DNA from: CAYXSX01 sp964467925
GTDB lineage: Bacteria > Pseudomonadota > Alphaproteobacteria > Micavibrionales > Micavibrionaceae
Reading direction: 5' to 3'
DNA: 64,000 nt
Assembly (NCBI GenBank): GCA_964467925.1
Contig: CAYXSX010000001.1
Location: forward strand, 62,001-126,000
The notes beneath the pieces were generated by a model, which was not told the DNA's origin, made no database searches, and saw nothing but the letters and a program-made list of their open reading frames with translations. Within the stretch, counting starts at the first letter, position 1; each line of letters opens with the position of its first letter. Shown piece after piece: positions 1 through 8,772 of this stretch. The translations under genes were made by a program, and so were the position numbers.

Positions 1-538
<538 letters not shown>

Positions 539-949
539 TTACGTTTCCAGAAATTGTTCAAATTCGTTTTTGACCTTTTCCGGTAACCGCACCGGCTTTA
601 AGGTTTTACTATCTACGCATACGATAACGACCTGCATGTCACAAATGACCTCGCCGTCGCGCTCCAGGCATTGATGCATGATGAAACTAGTATTTTTCAG
701 GGCGGAAATCGAGGTCTTTAATGAACATAAATCATCTAAATGCGCGGTCTTAAGATAATCGATTTCGACATGGCGCACTACGAAAATCATTCCCAGTTCT
801 TTTGAAAGCGTGGAATTTTCATGACCCAAGCTGCGCAAGAACTCGGTGCGGCCACGCTCGGCGAATTTCAGGTAATTAGCATGGTACACGACGCCGCCGG
901 CATCGGTATCCTCGTAATATATGCGTACGGGAAGGGTGTGGGTGGTCAT
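539..949 (-). CDS. ybgC: YbgC family acyl-CoA thioesterase of the tol-pal cluster
   Basis: Hot-dog fold thioesterase of 136 residues, usual length for the family. The YbgC signature DTDAGGVVYHANY is near the N-terminus with Asp16 as the expected catalytic residue. Family members hydrolyse short-chain or acyl-ACP thioesters and associate with phospholipid synthesis at the inner membrane; the exact substrate cannot be read here. The start codon overlaps the ruvB stop by four bases (ATGA), and tolQ follows immediately, so ruvB-ybgC-tolQ look co-transcribed. This ruv/tol arrangement is common in alphaproteobacteria. Confidence 0.95.
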   Translation of the reverse strand: MTTHTLPVRIYYEDTDAGGVVYHANYLKFAERGRTEFLRSLGHENSTLSKELGMIFVVRHVEIDYLKTAHLDDLCSLKTSISALKNTSFIMHQCLERDGEVICDMQVVIVCVDSKTLKPVRLPEKVKNEFEQFLET

Positions 950-1980
950 TCGTCAAACAAATTTTCTTGAGAATTCACTTTAACTTCGATCCCTAAATAT
1001 TTGAAACCTTTAGAAGAAATACATCTGCCGCGAGGGGTTCTTTGCACCAATCCCTGCTGCATCAAATAAGGCTCTATCACGTCTTCGATCATATCGCGTT
1101 GCTCCGATAACGCGGCGGCGAGGGTTTCGACACCCACGGGCCCGCCGCCGTAATTTTCAGCGATACAGGCCATGTAACGCCGGTCCATCGAATCGAGGCC
1201 GCTGGCATCGACATCAAGACGGCGCAGGGCCTCATCGACTTTTTCTTTTGTGATCTCGCCCGATCCGGATGAGAAATCACGAACACGCCTTGTCAAACGC
1301 CCGGCGATACGGGGAGTTCCCCGCGAGCGTTTTGCCACTTCAAGCGCGCCCTCTTCGCTGAGGTTCATTTTCAAAATTCCGGCGCTGCGCTTGACGATAA
1401 GAGCGAGCTCCGCATCTTCGTAAAACTCGAGCCGCAAGGGAATACCGAAACGATCACGCAAGGGGTTGGTCAAAAGGCCGGAACGCGTGGTTGCACCCAC
1501 AAGCGTAAAGGGCACGAGGTCGATCTGGACAGAGCGGGCCGCAGGCCCCTCCCCGATAATCAGGTCGAGCTTGCGGTCCTCCATGGCCGGATACAGGATT
1601 TCCTCCACCGCCGGATTGAGGCGGTGAATTTCATCAATAAAGAGAACGTCATTCGGCTCCAGATTGGTCAGCAGAGCGGCCAGATCGCCGGACTTCGCGA
1701 TAACGGGGCCTGAAGTGGCGCGGAAACCGACGCCGAGTTCCTTGGCGACAATCTGCGCTAAGGTGGTTTTACCAAGGCCGGGCGGGCCGAAAAGCAGGAC
1801 GTGATCCATTGCCTCGCCGCGGGACCGGGCGGCCTCCACGAAAACACGCAAATTCGCGCGCAAACCCTCCTGCCCGATAAAGGCATCAAGCGTATCAGGG
1901 CGCAGAGGGTTTTCCTCCACCCCCTCGAATTCATGAGGTTCGCGATCAAGGTCGGTGTTTTTCATTGGCTCAATACTCAT
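946..1980 (-). CDS. ruvB: Holliday junction branch migration helicase RuvB
   Basis: AAA+ motor of the RuvAB complex, which drives branch migration of Holliday junctions during recombination and fork rescue. The protein has 344 residues. Walker A (GPPGLGKTT) is at residues 65-73, Walker B (DEIH) at 116-119, and the sensor region reads TLVGATTRSGLL. The C-terminal winged-helix DNA-binding domain ends in RTPRGR. The start codon overlaps the end of ruvA by four bases, indicating translational coupling in a ruvA-ruvB-ybgC-tolQ operon. No anomalies seen. Confidence 0.98.
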   Translation of the reverse strand: MSIEPMKNTDLDREPHEFEGVEENPLRPDTLDAFIGQEGLRANLRVFVEAARSRGEAMDHVLLFGPPGLGKTTLAQIVAKELGVGFRATSGPVIAKSGDLAALLTNLEPNDVLFIDEIHRLNPAVEEILYPAMEDRKLDLIIGEGPAARSVQIDLVPFTLVGATTRSGLLTNPLRDRFGIPLRLEFYEDAELALIVKRSAGILKMNLSEEGALEVAKRSRGTPRIAGRLTRRVRDFSSGSGEITKEKVDEALRRLDVDASGLDSMDRRYMACIAENYGGGPVGVETLAAALSEQRDMIEDVIEPYLMQQGLVQRTPRGRCISSKGFKYLGIEVKVNSQENLFDE

Positions 1981-2597
1981 GCACTTAGCTCCTTGAGCGC
2001 GGCGCGGATAATATCTTGCAAATTATCATTGGCCCTTGCTTTCGCCGCCATGACGGCCTGAAACGCCTGCGCGCGCGGGTAACCGAGATTGATGAGGGCG
2101 GAGACGGCGTCCTGATCGACGCTGCCCGCCTCCTCATTTCCGGCGGCGATGTCCTTGTACGAAACCGGAGCGGCAGCACCCTGCCCCATGGCAAGGCTTC
2201 CGGCCTTGTCTTTAAGCTCGGTCACAATGCGCACGGCCAGTTTGGGTCCGACGCCATCGGCCTGACGGATCGCGTTCTGATCCTGTGAGGCGATAATCAT
2301 CGGCAGCTTATCCGCCGGGCACACGGCCAGAATAGCCAGCCCGGCCTTCGCGCCCACCCCCTGCACGGATGTAAGAAGTTTAAACCATTGCTGCTCGGCG
2401 GCGTCGGCAAAACCGTAAAGTGTGATCGCATCTTCGCGCACCTGCGTTTCGATCAAAAGACTGGCCGGGTCGCCCTTTTGCCCGATGCGGCCCAACGTCC
2501 GGCGGCTGGCATGCACCAGATAGCCCACCCCGCCGACATCGAGTATCAGATGCCCGTCCGCGAAAGAATCAATAATGCCGGAAAGTTTGCCAATCAT
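1977..2597 (-). CDS. ruvA: Holliday junction DNA-binding protein RuvA
   Basis: Tetrameric protein that binds and holds the four-way junction flat for RuvB. It has 206 residues: an N-terminal OB fold beginning MIGKLSGIIDS, two helix-hairpin-helix motifs (VQGVGAKAG and ADGVGPKLA), and a C-terminal RuvB-interacting three-helix domain after an Ala/Gly-rich linker. The start codon is only nine bases from the ATG of the divergent kinase-like gene at 2607, so any promoter for ruvA must lie inside that gene. In most alphaproteobacteria ruvC sits directly upstream; here the kinase-like gene separates them. Confidence 0.97.
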   Translation of the reverse strand: MIGKLSGIIDSFADGHLILDVGGVGYLVHASRRTLGRIGQKGDPASLLIETQVREDAITLYGFADAAEQQWFKLLTSVQGVGAKAGLAILAVCPADKLPMIIASQDQNAIRQADGVGPKLAVRIVTELKDKAGSLAMGQGAAAPVSYKDIAAGNEEAGSVDQDAVSALINLGYPRAQAFQAVMAAKARANDNLQDIIRAALKELSA

Positions 2598-2606
2598 TTG
2601 TGTCTT

Positions 2607-3428
2607 ATGATAAACGATTTCCCCATGATGTTAAGTACTGAGTTCAATCCGACTGCAGATATTCAAAAGATTTTGAAGGAAGCCCCCTTTTGCACCAGAA
2701 ATTCCTTTAGAGTATTGTTGGCACAAGCTGACTGGACACATGAGCGGCAGACAAGAATAATCCATCTTTCGGGCGATGGAAAATGGGCTATCAAGATTTT
2801 TTCCGCCGCACAGCGATATCATGAGGGAGAATTTGCTCGGTTTTGTCAACAAGCCCCCTCTGCGATTGCGTCGCCGCATATCGTAAAAGTTCCATACATT
2901 GGCCGTCTTCAGGGCGGCGATTTCTTTATGGTAATGGAAGCATTGGAAGCTCTGGACGCGCTTCATCGTAGATCCAGCCTGCACAAAACCGTTAGAGATA
3001 TCCAAACAGCATATGGCGATGAGGTTTATGATTCAAAAAGCCAAAAGTATAAAACGCCGTCCACTTCGGAACGGCGCGACATTTTAGAACAGTTGGACAG
3101 CAACCATCCTGCGCTCATGGAGGCTTTTCGCGCTATATTACGGCATGCCGCCATGCAATTTTTTCACAATAGATACGGGCCGCGGAAATGTGTAATGCCG
3201 TATCTGGATTTAAAATTAGACAACGTTATGAAACGTAAAAACGAAAACGGTTCTTACGACCTGGTCTTCATAGATCAGTTTTTTGGCGGCGGCATCCAAA
3301 TACTCGCCCCTTTCGTACAGGAAACCTGGAAGATTTTCGGCATTGAACTTGACGATATCTGGAACAATCCTCCCCCTTTAATAGTGCAGGCACGGCAAAA
3401 CAGGTTTTTACCTGAACCTGCTTATTGA
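2607..3428 (+). CDS. Protein-kinase-like protein inserted between ruvC and ruvA
   Basis: Unrecognised protein of about 273 residues with remnants of the protein kinase / aminoglycoside phosphotransferase fold. Seen in order: a WAIKIF strand resembling the ATP-contacting lysine motif, a hinge-like stretch FFMVMEALEALDAL, a catalytic-loop-like YLDLKLDNVM (compare HRDLKxxN) and then FIDQFFGGG where kinases carry DFG. The codon composition looks more AT-rich than ruvA or ruvC. An upstream frame reaches 2388, but that part is antisense to ruvA and unlikely to be coding. The ATG at 2607 or the ATG pair at 2625/2628 are the plausible starts; none has a Shine-Dalgarno. The 3' end overlaps the ruvC 3' end by seven bases. 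Substrate is unknown; protein kinase, small-molecule kinase or pseudokinase are all possible. Confidence 0.7.
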   Translation: MINDFPMMLSTEFNPTADIQKILKEAPFCTRNSFRVLLAQADWTHERQTRIIHLSGDGKWAIKIFSAAQRYHEGEFARFCQQAPSAIASPHIVKVPYIGRLQGGDFFMVMEALEALDALHRRSSLHKTVRDIQTAYGDEVYDSKSQKYKTPSTSERRDILEQLDSNHPALMEAFRAILRHAAMQFFHNRYGPRKCVMPYLDLKLDNVMKRKNENGSYDLVFIDQFFGGGIQILAPFVQETWKIFGIELDDIWNNPPPLIVQARQNRFLPEPAY

Positions 3429-3886
3429 TGATGCGCATGGGTAATGGCCACGGCGAGCGCATCCGCCTCGTCTTCGCTGGGGCGGCCGGAGGCGGGAAGC
3501 AGAGTTTTAATCATCATGCCGATTTGTTCCTTGCCCGCATGGCCCGTGCCGACGATGGATTTTTTGACCTTGTTGGCAGAATATTCCCCCACTGCAAGTC
3601 CGTAAAGCGCCGGAACACTAAGAACCACGCCGCGCGCCTGCCCCAGTTTCAAGGCAGATGCCGGATTCTGGTTGACGAAAGTTTCCTCCACCGCCGCGCT
3701 ATCGGGATTGTGCAGTTTAATTACATCCGCAAGTCCGGCGTGCAGCGCGGCAAGGCGCGCAGGCAAAGGGTCCGCAGCGTTTGTTTTGACCAGCCCGCAC
3801 GCCACGAATTGCAGCCTGCTCCCTTGTGAAATAATTATCCCCCAGCCGGTTTTTTGCAGGCCGGGATCAATGCCGAGAATCTTCAT
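3422..3886 (-). CDS. ruvC: Holliday junction resolvase RuvC
   Basis: RNase H-fold endonuclease that cuts Holliday junctions symmetrically. At 154 residues it is slightly short but complete. The four catalytic acids are visible: Asp7 in GIDPG, Glu67 in VEETF, and Asp139 and Asp142 in SEDEADALAVAITH. It is the upstream member of a split ruvC / ruvAB arrangement, with the kinase-like gene lying between on the other strand and converging on its stop codon. Its own promoter is presumably in the short gap before 3944, which is divergent to a small hypothetical gene. Confidence 0.96.
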   Translation of the reverse strand: MKILGIDPGLQKTGWGIIISQGSRLQFVACGLVKTNAADPLPARLAALHAGLADVIKLHNPDSAAVEETFVNQNPASALKLGQARGVVLSVPALYGLAVGEYSANKVKKSIVGTGHAGKEQIGMMIKTLLPASGRPSEDEADALAVAITHAHHQ

Positions 3887-3943
3887 GTGATTAATGTAAC
3901 AAAGTTATTGCAAAAAACAGAATTAATGATTATCTTTTAAATT

Positions 3944-4201
3944 ATGACAAAGAAAATTTCAGTCGGCGATCTTGTTCTGATTAAAGCTAGGTTTAGAGAC
4001 CACAAATCTAGCTCACAGCGTCCGGATCTTAATTTTAGATTAGCTTTTAAAGTTATTGCCACCGACGAAGAAGGCATCTTGCACATTGCCAACCCCGGGG
4101 AAGTTTTATTACAGCAGGACTCTAAAGAACCCATTTCTGCAGGCTTAGGGGCAGTAGAAAAACTAGATTTTCAAGGTTTAGAAATTATAGGCCACGCCTA
4201 A
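3944..4201 (+). CDS. Small hypothetical protein, AT-rich
   Basis: Open frame of 85 residues that I do not recognise. The composition is polar and beta-rich (ISVGDLVLIKARFRD, then GILHIANPGEVLL), which would suit a small barrel-like fold such as SH3 or KOW, but this is only an impression. There is no signal peptide or membrane segment. No clear ribosome binding site precedes the ATG. It is markedly more AT-rich than its neighbours ruvC and yebC, as is the kinase-like gene just before, so both may be recent arrivals in the ruv region. Confidence 0.6.
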   Translation: MTKKISVGDLVLIKARFRDHKSSSQRPDLNFRLAFKVIATDEEGILHIANPGEVLLQQDSKEPISAGLGAVEKLDFQGLEIIGHA

Positions 4202-4230
4202 CCAGCCGCCATCCCGTCTTCGCCTTTCGG

Positions 4231-4986
4231 CTAGGACGCGGCGAGCAATTTTTCCATCACTTCGTCATCAAGCTCGAGATTGGCTGTAACGGTCTGAACG
4301 TCGTCATCTTCTTCGAGGGTGTCGATTAGTTTTAGAATCGTTTCCGCCTGTTCCTCGCTTACTTCGGACATTACATTGGGTTTCCAGATAAGGCCCGCCT
4401 TTTGCGGCTCGCCATATTGTCCCTCAAGCGCCTTTTGCACGGCGGCGAAATCTGTAACCTCGCAAGTAATAATGTGATCTTCCTCGTCACTTTCAACATT
4501 TGTGGCCCCAGCTTCGAGAGCGGCCTCAAACATATCTTCATCGCTGGCGACGGATTTGGGGTAAATGATTTCGCCGATGCGGTCGAACATGAAATTCACG
4601 CTGCCGCTTTCACCCAGATTGCCGCCATTTTTGGTGAAAATGGAGCGAACCTCTCCGGCCGTGCGGTTACGGTTATCGGTCAGAGCTTCGACGATAATCG
4701 CCACGCCGCCGGGGCCGTAGCCTTCGTAACGGACTTCCTCGTAATTCTCTCCCTCGCCGCCGCCGATGCCCTTTTGGATGGCCTTTTCAATACCGTCTTT
4801 GGGCATGGATTGCCCGCGCGCGGTGGCAATGGCAAGGCGCAGACGCGGGTTCATATCAGGATCGCCACCACCCAGTTTGGCCGCCACATATATCTCGCGC
4901 CCCAGTTTGGAAAATTGTTTGGCGCGCACCGCATCGGCGCGCCCTTTTCTATGTTTGATGTTTGCCCATTTGGAATGACCGGCCAT
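4231..4986 (-). CDS. yebC: YebC/PmpR family regulator
   Basis: Cytoplasmic protein of 251 residues, full length for the family. The N-terminus MAGHSKWANIKHRKG is the family hallmark. Members are DNA-binding regulators in some bacteria and more recently have been linked to easing ribosome stalls at proline stretches; which role applies here is not visible. The C-terminal part is strongly acidic (DEEDHIITCEV, LEEDDDVQTV). It is often encoded next to ruvC in proteobacteria, which agrees with its place here upstream of the ruv genes in the same orientation. Confidence 0.95.
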   Translation of the reverse strand: MAGHSKWANIKHRKGRADAVRAKQFSKLGREIYVAAKLGGGDPDMNPRLRLAIATARGQSMPKDGIEKAIQKGIGGGEGENYEEVRYEGYGPGGVAIIVEALTDNRNRTAGEVRSIFTKNGGNLGESGSVNFMFDRIGEIIYPKSVASDEDMFEAALEAGATNVESDEEDHIITCEVTDFAAVQKALEGQYGEPQKAGLIWKPNVMSEVSEEQAETILKLIDTLEEDDDVQTVTANLELDDEVMEKLLAAS

Positions 4987-5130
4987 CGTAATTTATCCTT
5001 TTAATGTGTAATCAAGCGGGCACACTATACAAATTCCCCCGCATAATGGAAATATGAAATAATTGCGCCTAAGCTATGAAAAAATATGCTAAAATCGACA
5101 TAACGACACTAAGACGGCCCTGTAAATTTT

Positions 5131-5700
5131 ATGAGCTATACATTCGACCATCTCAACGTTCTTGTCATTGAAGACAACAAGCCGGTTCTGGATCTGGCCA
5201 ATTCGATATTGCTGGCCTTTGGCGTGGGCGAGGTTTTGACCGCGCGCGACGGCAAAACCGGGTTCGAGGTGTTTTGTGAAAAAAACCCGGATATCGTCAT
5301 TTCGGACTGGATGATGCAGCCCATCGACGGTATTGCCCTGACCCGGCTCATAAGGGAAGACGCGGCATCGCCCAACCGTTTCGTGCCCGTGATTTTGATG
5401 ACGGGCGTAAGCGAGCGCGACAAGGTCATGCATGCGCGCGATGCGGGCGTGACGGAATTTTTGCTTAAACCGTTTAACGCGCGAGAAATGTACCGCCGGA
5501 TCGAGCAAGTCATCGAGCGCCCGCGCCAGTTCGTGCGCACGGAAGAGTTTTTCGGCCCCGACCGCAGACGGCTGCGCGGCAATCCGTACCCCGGAGACAA
5601 ACGACGTTTTACCGACGTGCCGGAAGAGCCGTTCCGCCGGAATATCGATTTCAATACGGATTTGAAAGTCAGACCGCCGGAAGACCGGACAAAACGATAG
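5131..5700 (+). CDS. Single-domain response regulator (CheY-like) with disordered tail
   Basis: Receiver protein of 189 residues. Residues 9-125 form a CheY-like domain with the acidic pair Glu14/Asp15, phosphoacceptor Asp59 in ISDWMMQPIDG, Thr91 in LMTG and Lys113 in LLKPF. The remaining 60 residues are rich in Arg, Pro and Asp and look disordered; no output domain is seen. A small gene of unknown function follows six bases downstream in the same frame order, so it is probably an operon partner. No histidine kinase is encoded nearby, so this is an orphan regulator. Confidence 0.9.
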   Translation: MSYTFDHLNVLVIEDNKPVLDLANSILLAFGVGEVLTARDGKTGFEVFCEKNPDIVISDWMMQPIDGIALTRLIREDAASPNRFVPVILMTGVSERDKVMHARDAGVTEFLLKPFNAREMYRRIEQVIERPRQFVRTEEFFGPDRRRLRGNPYPGDKRRFTDVPEEPFRRNIDFNTDLKVRPPEDRTKR

Positions 5701-5706
5701 GGATTT

Positions 5707-6237
5707 ATGATGGCAGAACAGGGACATTTCAACAGAAAGCCAAGACGCAGAGCAGAATTTATCCGCCCGCCGCATCCGCTGAAGGCCAAGGTAGGATCGG
5801 GCGGATTGAGCGAGGAGATTATTTCCAAGGCGCAAAAATTGCTGGAGAGCAGCGCGGCCGACTTTGCTCCATTGGCCAACGCGCATCTGGACGATCTAAC
5901 CAAAGCCATGCAGATCGCACGTGAAAATAACGACCCGGCAAATAACGAAGCCTTGATTGAAGGCATTCTTTACCCCGCGATGCAGCTTAAGGCCAATGGC
6001 GGGCTATTCAACTTTCCGCTTGTGACAAGAACCGCCAAAGGGATGGTGGAGTTCCTCGAGGTTATCGATGTACTCGATGCCGAAGCGATCGAGATTGTCG
6101 CCGGGTTTCATGCCACCATCAAGGCGGTCATCATGGGCCGCATTTCCGGCGACGGCGGGGAAAAAGGCCGCGAACTGGTCGATACGTTCGACAAGGCTTG
6201 CCGCTGGTATTTCGAGAAACAGAAGAAGCAGCGGTGA
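5707..6237 (+). CDS. Hypothetical helical protein in operon with response regulator
   Basis: Protein of 176 residues, predicted almost entirely helical after a basic disordered N-terminus (residues 1-30, several Arg/Lys and Pro). I do not recognise a named domain. It begins six bases after the response-regulator stop, so the two are very likely co-translated and functionally linked. Its helical character would fit a phosphotransfer (HPt-like) or regulator-binding partner, but I see no unambiguous phosphorylatable His in an HPt consensus, so this remains an inference. A palindromic repeat follows its stop codon. Confidence 0.8.
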   Translation: MMAEQGHFNRKPRRRAEFIRPPHPLKAKVGSGGLSEEIISKAQKLLESSAADFAPLANAHLDDLTKAMQIARENNDPANNEALIEGILYPAMQLKANGGLFNFPLVTRTAKGMVEFLEVIDVLDAEAIEIVAGFHATIKAVIMGRISGDGGEKGRELVDTFDKACRWYFEKQKKQR

Positions 6238-6246
6238 TGTTTTTAC

Positions 6247-6338
6247 CGTCATTGCGAGGCCTGTTAAGGCCGAAGCAATCTAGGGATACAAACGCTATTT
6301 CTGGATTGCTTCGTCGGCTTCGCCTCCTCGCAATGACG
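6247..6338. repeat. Palindromic element, family A (GTCATTGCGAGG ends)
   Basis: About 92 bp with inverted ends: CGTCATTGCGAGG on the left and CCTCGCAATGACG on the right. Internal arms GAAGCAATC and GATTGCTTC pair as well. It lies between the convergent ends of the response-regulator operon and the metallophosphoesterase gene and could act as a transcription end. Related copies are at 47923-48004 and 55211-55309. Confidence 0.9.
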
Positions 6339-6341
6339 AAC

Positions 6342-7160
6342 TCAAGAAATCTCCGGCATTGCCTGTGAGAGCAAACCGCCAAGACGGATGGGCTGGATGT
6401 TTTTGGCAAGGCCGGTTTTATCGCTGGTTTCAATATAAACGCCGCACATCGTTCCCTCACCCTTCGCCGGAGTCATGCGCTCTCCCGGGACTTTTTTCAC
6501 AAAGCGGTGAACGCCGATATCCTTGCGCACGCCGATCACGCTGTCAAAATCTCCGCTCATTCCCGCATCGGCCATAAAGGCCGTGCCGCCAGTCATGACA
6601 TGATAATCTGCTGTGGGAATATGGGTATGCGTGCCGATCACGGCGGAAACGCGCCCGTCCAGATGATGGCCGAGCGACATTTTTTCTGACGTGGCCTCGC
6701 CGTGAAAATCGACGAAAATTGCGCTGACGTCACGGCCCAGTTTGTAATTTTTCAACAGCGCATCCATCGCGGCAAACGGATCGTCGATAGGCTCCATGAA
6801 CAGGCGAGTCAGAAGATTGACGATCAGGATTTTCTGCCCCGCCTCGGTCTGAAATATATAAGAACCGTTGCCCGGCGTGGCTTGCGGGTAATTCAGTGGA
6901 CGAATGAGTTTTTGATCGCGGTCGATATAGGGGATGATTTCGCGCTGGCTCCAAGTGTGATTGCCGAGCGTAATACAGTTCACTCCTGCCTCATAAAGCT
7001 GGGTGCAGATTTTTTCATTAATGCCCGCGCCGTTTGCCGCGTTCTCACCATTGACGATCACGACATCGGGATCAAGGGCGGCACGAATTTTCGGCAAGTG
7101 CTTTTCCACCGCCTCGCGCCCGCTGCGCCCCATCACATCGCCGATAAATACTATTTTCAT
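6342..7160 (-). CDS. TIGR00282/YmdB-type metallophosphoesterase
   Basis: Cytoplasmic calcineurin-like phosphoesterase of 272 residues. Metal-binding motifs are in order: FIGDVMGRSGR at the N-terminus, NGENAANG, LGNHTW, DFHGEATSEK and GTHTHIPTAD. In Bacillus, the relative YmdB hydrolyses 2',3'-cyclic nucleotides and affects biofilm gene expression; the role in alphaproteobacteria is not settled. It starts directly after the cyclo-ligase stop (stop at 7161, start at 7160), so it is coupled to that gene. The tail of the gene ends four bases from a family A palindrome. Confidence 0.92.
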   Translation of the reverse strand: MKIVFIGDVMGRSGREAVEKHLPKIRAALDPDVVIVNGENAANGAGINEKICTQLYEAGVNCITLGNHTWSQREIIPYIDRDQKLIRPLNYPQATPGNGSYIFQTEAGQKILIVNLLTRLFMEPIDDPFAAMDALLKNYKLGRDVSAIFVDFHGEATSEKMSLGHHLDGRVSAVIGTHTHIPTADYHVMTGGTAFMADAGMSGDFDSVIGVRKDIGVHRFVKKVPGERMTPAKGEGTMCGVYIETSDKTGLAKNIQPIRLGGLLSQAMPEIS

Positions 7161-7730
7161 TTATTGCTTTCTAAAATCATAAATCCGTTCCGGCGTCACA
7201 GCCATATTAAGACGCTGATCATGCGCCTCCAACGGCAGGTCAGACAAGCATGCCTGCGCCTCATAGGCAAGCCCGATCGCGAGTATCTCTTTTTTGGCGC
7301 GTAAATCGGCGAGCGTGGCGTCATAATATCCACCCCCCTGCCCCAGCCTTGTTCCGGTCTGATCAAAAGCAAGCAAGGGAACGATAACAATATCGGGCAC
7401 AAGCAATTCCCCGCTTTCGGGATAAAAGACGCCGTGCGGTCCTTCGGCAAGCTTGGTTTCTTTCGTCCATTTGCGAAAACTCAACACACGCCCTTCCTCC
7501 GTAATGACAGGCAGGCAGCAGCGAAACCCGCGTTGCAGCGCTTCCTCCATCAAAGGGGTAACATCGAATTCGGAACCCGAAGGCCAGTATCCGGCGATAA
7601 TGGTGGGAGAAACCGGATTAACATGGGCAAAAAACAGATCGCGCGCGGTCGTGAAAAGTGAGGGATCATGGCCCTGCTCCGTCCGCTTGCGCCGCGCCTC
7701 TTGTCGCAATGTTTGTTTTGAATTGGTCAT
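7161..7730 (-). CDS. 5-formyltetrahydrofolate cyclo-ligase
   Basis: ATP-dependent enzyme of 189 residues that converts 5-formyl-THF (folinate) to 5,10-methenyl-THF, salvaging folate for one-carbon metabolism. Family motifs are present: the basic N-terminus LRQEARRKR, GYWPSGSEFDVTPL and the nucleotide/Mg loop DQTGTRLGQGGGYYD. Its placement directly after the 6S RNA and zapA is the arrangement widely conserved in proteobacteria (zapA, ssrS, ygfA/fau), which supports both calls. Confidence 0.95.
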   Translation of the reverse strand: MTNSKQTLRQEARRKRTEQGHDPSLFTTARDLFFAHVNPVSPTIIAGYWPSGSEFDVTPLMEEALQRGFRCCLPVITEEGRVLSFRKWTKETKLAEGPHGVFYPESGELLVPDIVIVPLLAFDQTGTRLGQGGGYYDATLADLRAKKEILAIGLAYEAQACLSDLPLEAHDQRLNMAVTPERIYDFRKQ

Positions 7731-7755
7731 GATATGTGCCGCCCCTTTGCGAAGA

Positions 7756-7953
7756 AAGAGTGCCGCGAAGCCGTGTAGAGTGGTATCCGCGTGAAGCCCG
7801 GTAATACCAGGTGGGTGCCGTATACTTCAGAAATCCACCGCACAATCCCCGCTAGGGGCAGCATTGGGATATTCAAAGCAGGGACAGATCCCTAATGCGA
7901 ATGCATCGGCCTCCGGGATAAAGTTTCTATCACGAACTTCGCAGCAAGGGTGC
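7756..7953 (-). ncRNA. ssrS: 6S RNA
   Basis: About 198 nt between zapA and the cyclo-ligase gene, the conserved position of 6S RNA. Read on the minus strand, the 5' part TGCGAAGTTCGTG pairs with CACGGCTTCGCG near the 3' end to form the closing stem, and the central part (around 7840-7900) contains purine-rich and C-rich arms enclosing a bulge, as expected for the RNA that mimics an open promoter and binds sigma-70 RNA polymerase. A TATAGT -10-like box at 7960-7965 gives a likely start near 7953. Ends are approximate. Confidence 0.8.
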
Positions 7954-7977
7954 TTATATACTATAATCTGAAAAAAC

Positions 7978-8307
7978 TTAAGCTTTTTGAATACGTCCGG
8001 CGATGGCGTTAATACGCTCGGCCAGATAATCGATGCTCTCGGCGATCGCCTTTTCGTCTTCGGCAGAATAACCGTTGGCGGCGGGAGCGCTTACAGCGCC
8101 GCCCTCGCGCAGTTCAAATATTTCATCGGCCAGTACCAGCCCGGCCAGTACCAAAAGATGCGATTCGTTAGAAGCCGCCCCGGCGCGGGCGATTTCACCG
8201 ATACGGTTATCGACATATTGGCCGAGGTCGATCACGCGCTGCTCCTGCCCGTCTTCGCAGGAGATGCCGTAATTGCGTCCGTTAATGGTAAGGGTGACTT
8301 CGGCCAT
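7978..8307 (-). CDS. zapA: Cell division protein ZapA
   Basis: FtsZ-ring stabilising protein of 109 residues. The N-terminus AEVTLTINGRNYGISCEDGQE and following RVIDLGQYVDNRI match the ZapA dimer domain; the C-terminal part is a coiled coil. It cross-links FtsZ filaments at midcell. Six bases separate it from the upstream DUF4164-like gene, so they are one operon, and 6S RNA lies just downstream. Confidence 0.93.
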   Translation of the reverse strand: MAEVTLTINGRNYGISCEDGQEQRVIDLGQYVDNRIGEIARAGAASNESHLLVLAGLVLADEIFELREGGAVSAPAANGYSAEDEKAIAESIDYLAERINAIAGRIQKA

Positions 8308-8313
8308 ATACTC

Positions 8314-8571
8314 TTATGCCTCTTCTTCTTCCTGCAAAAGCTCTTCGACCTTGTTAATGGCAAAATCGAGACGGCGGGCAATGGCCTGTGCATCCGGAAG
8401 AGAACTGACAATCGGGCCTTTCGGACGACCATCTGCATCAAGCGCCATATCGGGCCCGCCGAACATATCGCGCTGGGTTCCTGTATGACGCGCATCGAGC
8501 GTGTCCATGGCACCTTCCAGATTATCCACGACCTGTTCGAGTTTACGCAAAGATTGAATTACTGCGGCCAA
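8314..8571 (-). CDS. DUF4164-like small coiled-coil protein
   Basis: Short helical protein placed between zapA and the divergent tkt, the site where alphaproteobacteria usually carry a DUF4164 protein of about 90 residues. I place the start at a TTG at 8571 (85 residues, beginning with AAVIQSLRKLEQVVDNLEG after the first residue) because GGAAG sits seven bases upstream and the heptad-like sequence begins there. A longer frame with ATG reaches 8679, but its extra 36 residues look non-coding. The C-terminus is very acidic (LLQEEEEA). Function is not established; proximity to zapA suggests a division link. Confidence 0.72.
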   Translation of the reverse strand: MAAVIQSLRKLEQVVDNLEGAMDTLDARHTGTQRDMFGGPDMALDADGRPKGPIVSSLPDAQAIARRLDFAINKVEELLQEEEEA

Positions 8572-8772
8572 AAGCGTCTTCCTTTTCCAGAGGTTAGGTA
8601 TAACATTTAATGAATGGCCTGACGTTAGCAGTCCGCCTTGAATGCGGTCAAGCACCCGCAAGCATTTTTTACAAAACAATCACAATTTAAGTAAAAACCC
8701 TTACTTGACCTGAGCGCCGCGGCTGAGGCATTGTAGCGGTGAATTTTACCGCCCATAGATAAAGGAATAAAA

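Noticed and set aside
2388..2606. Upstream extension of the kinase-like frame by 73 codons
   Set aside because: The extension is antisense to ruvA, shows no coding character of its own, and the tail of the frame is better explained by starts at 2607 or 2625.
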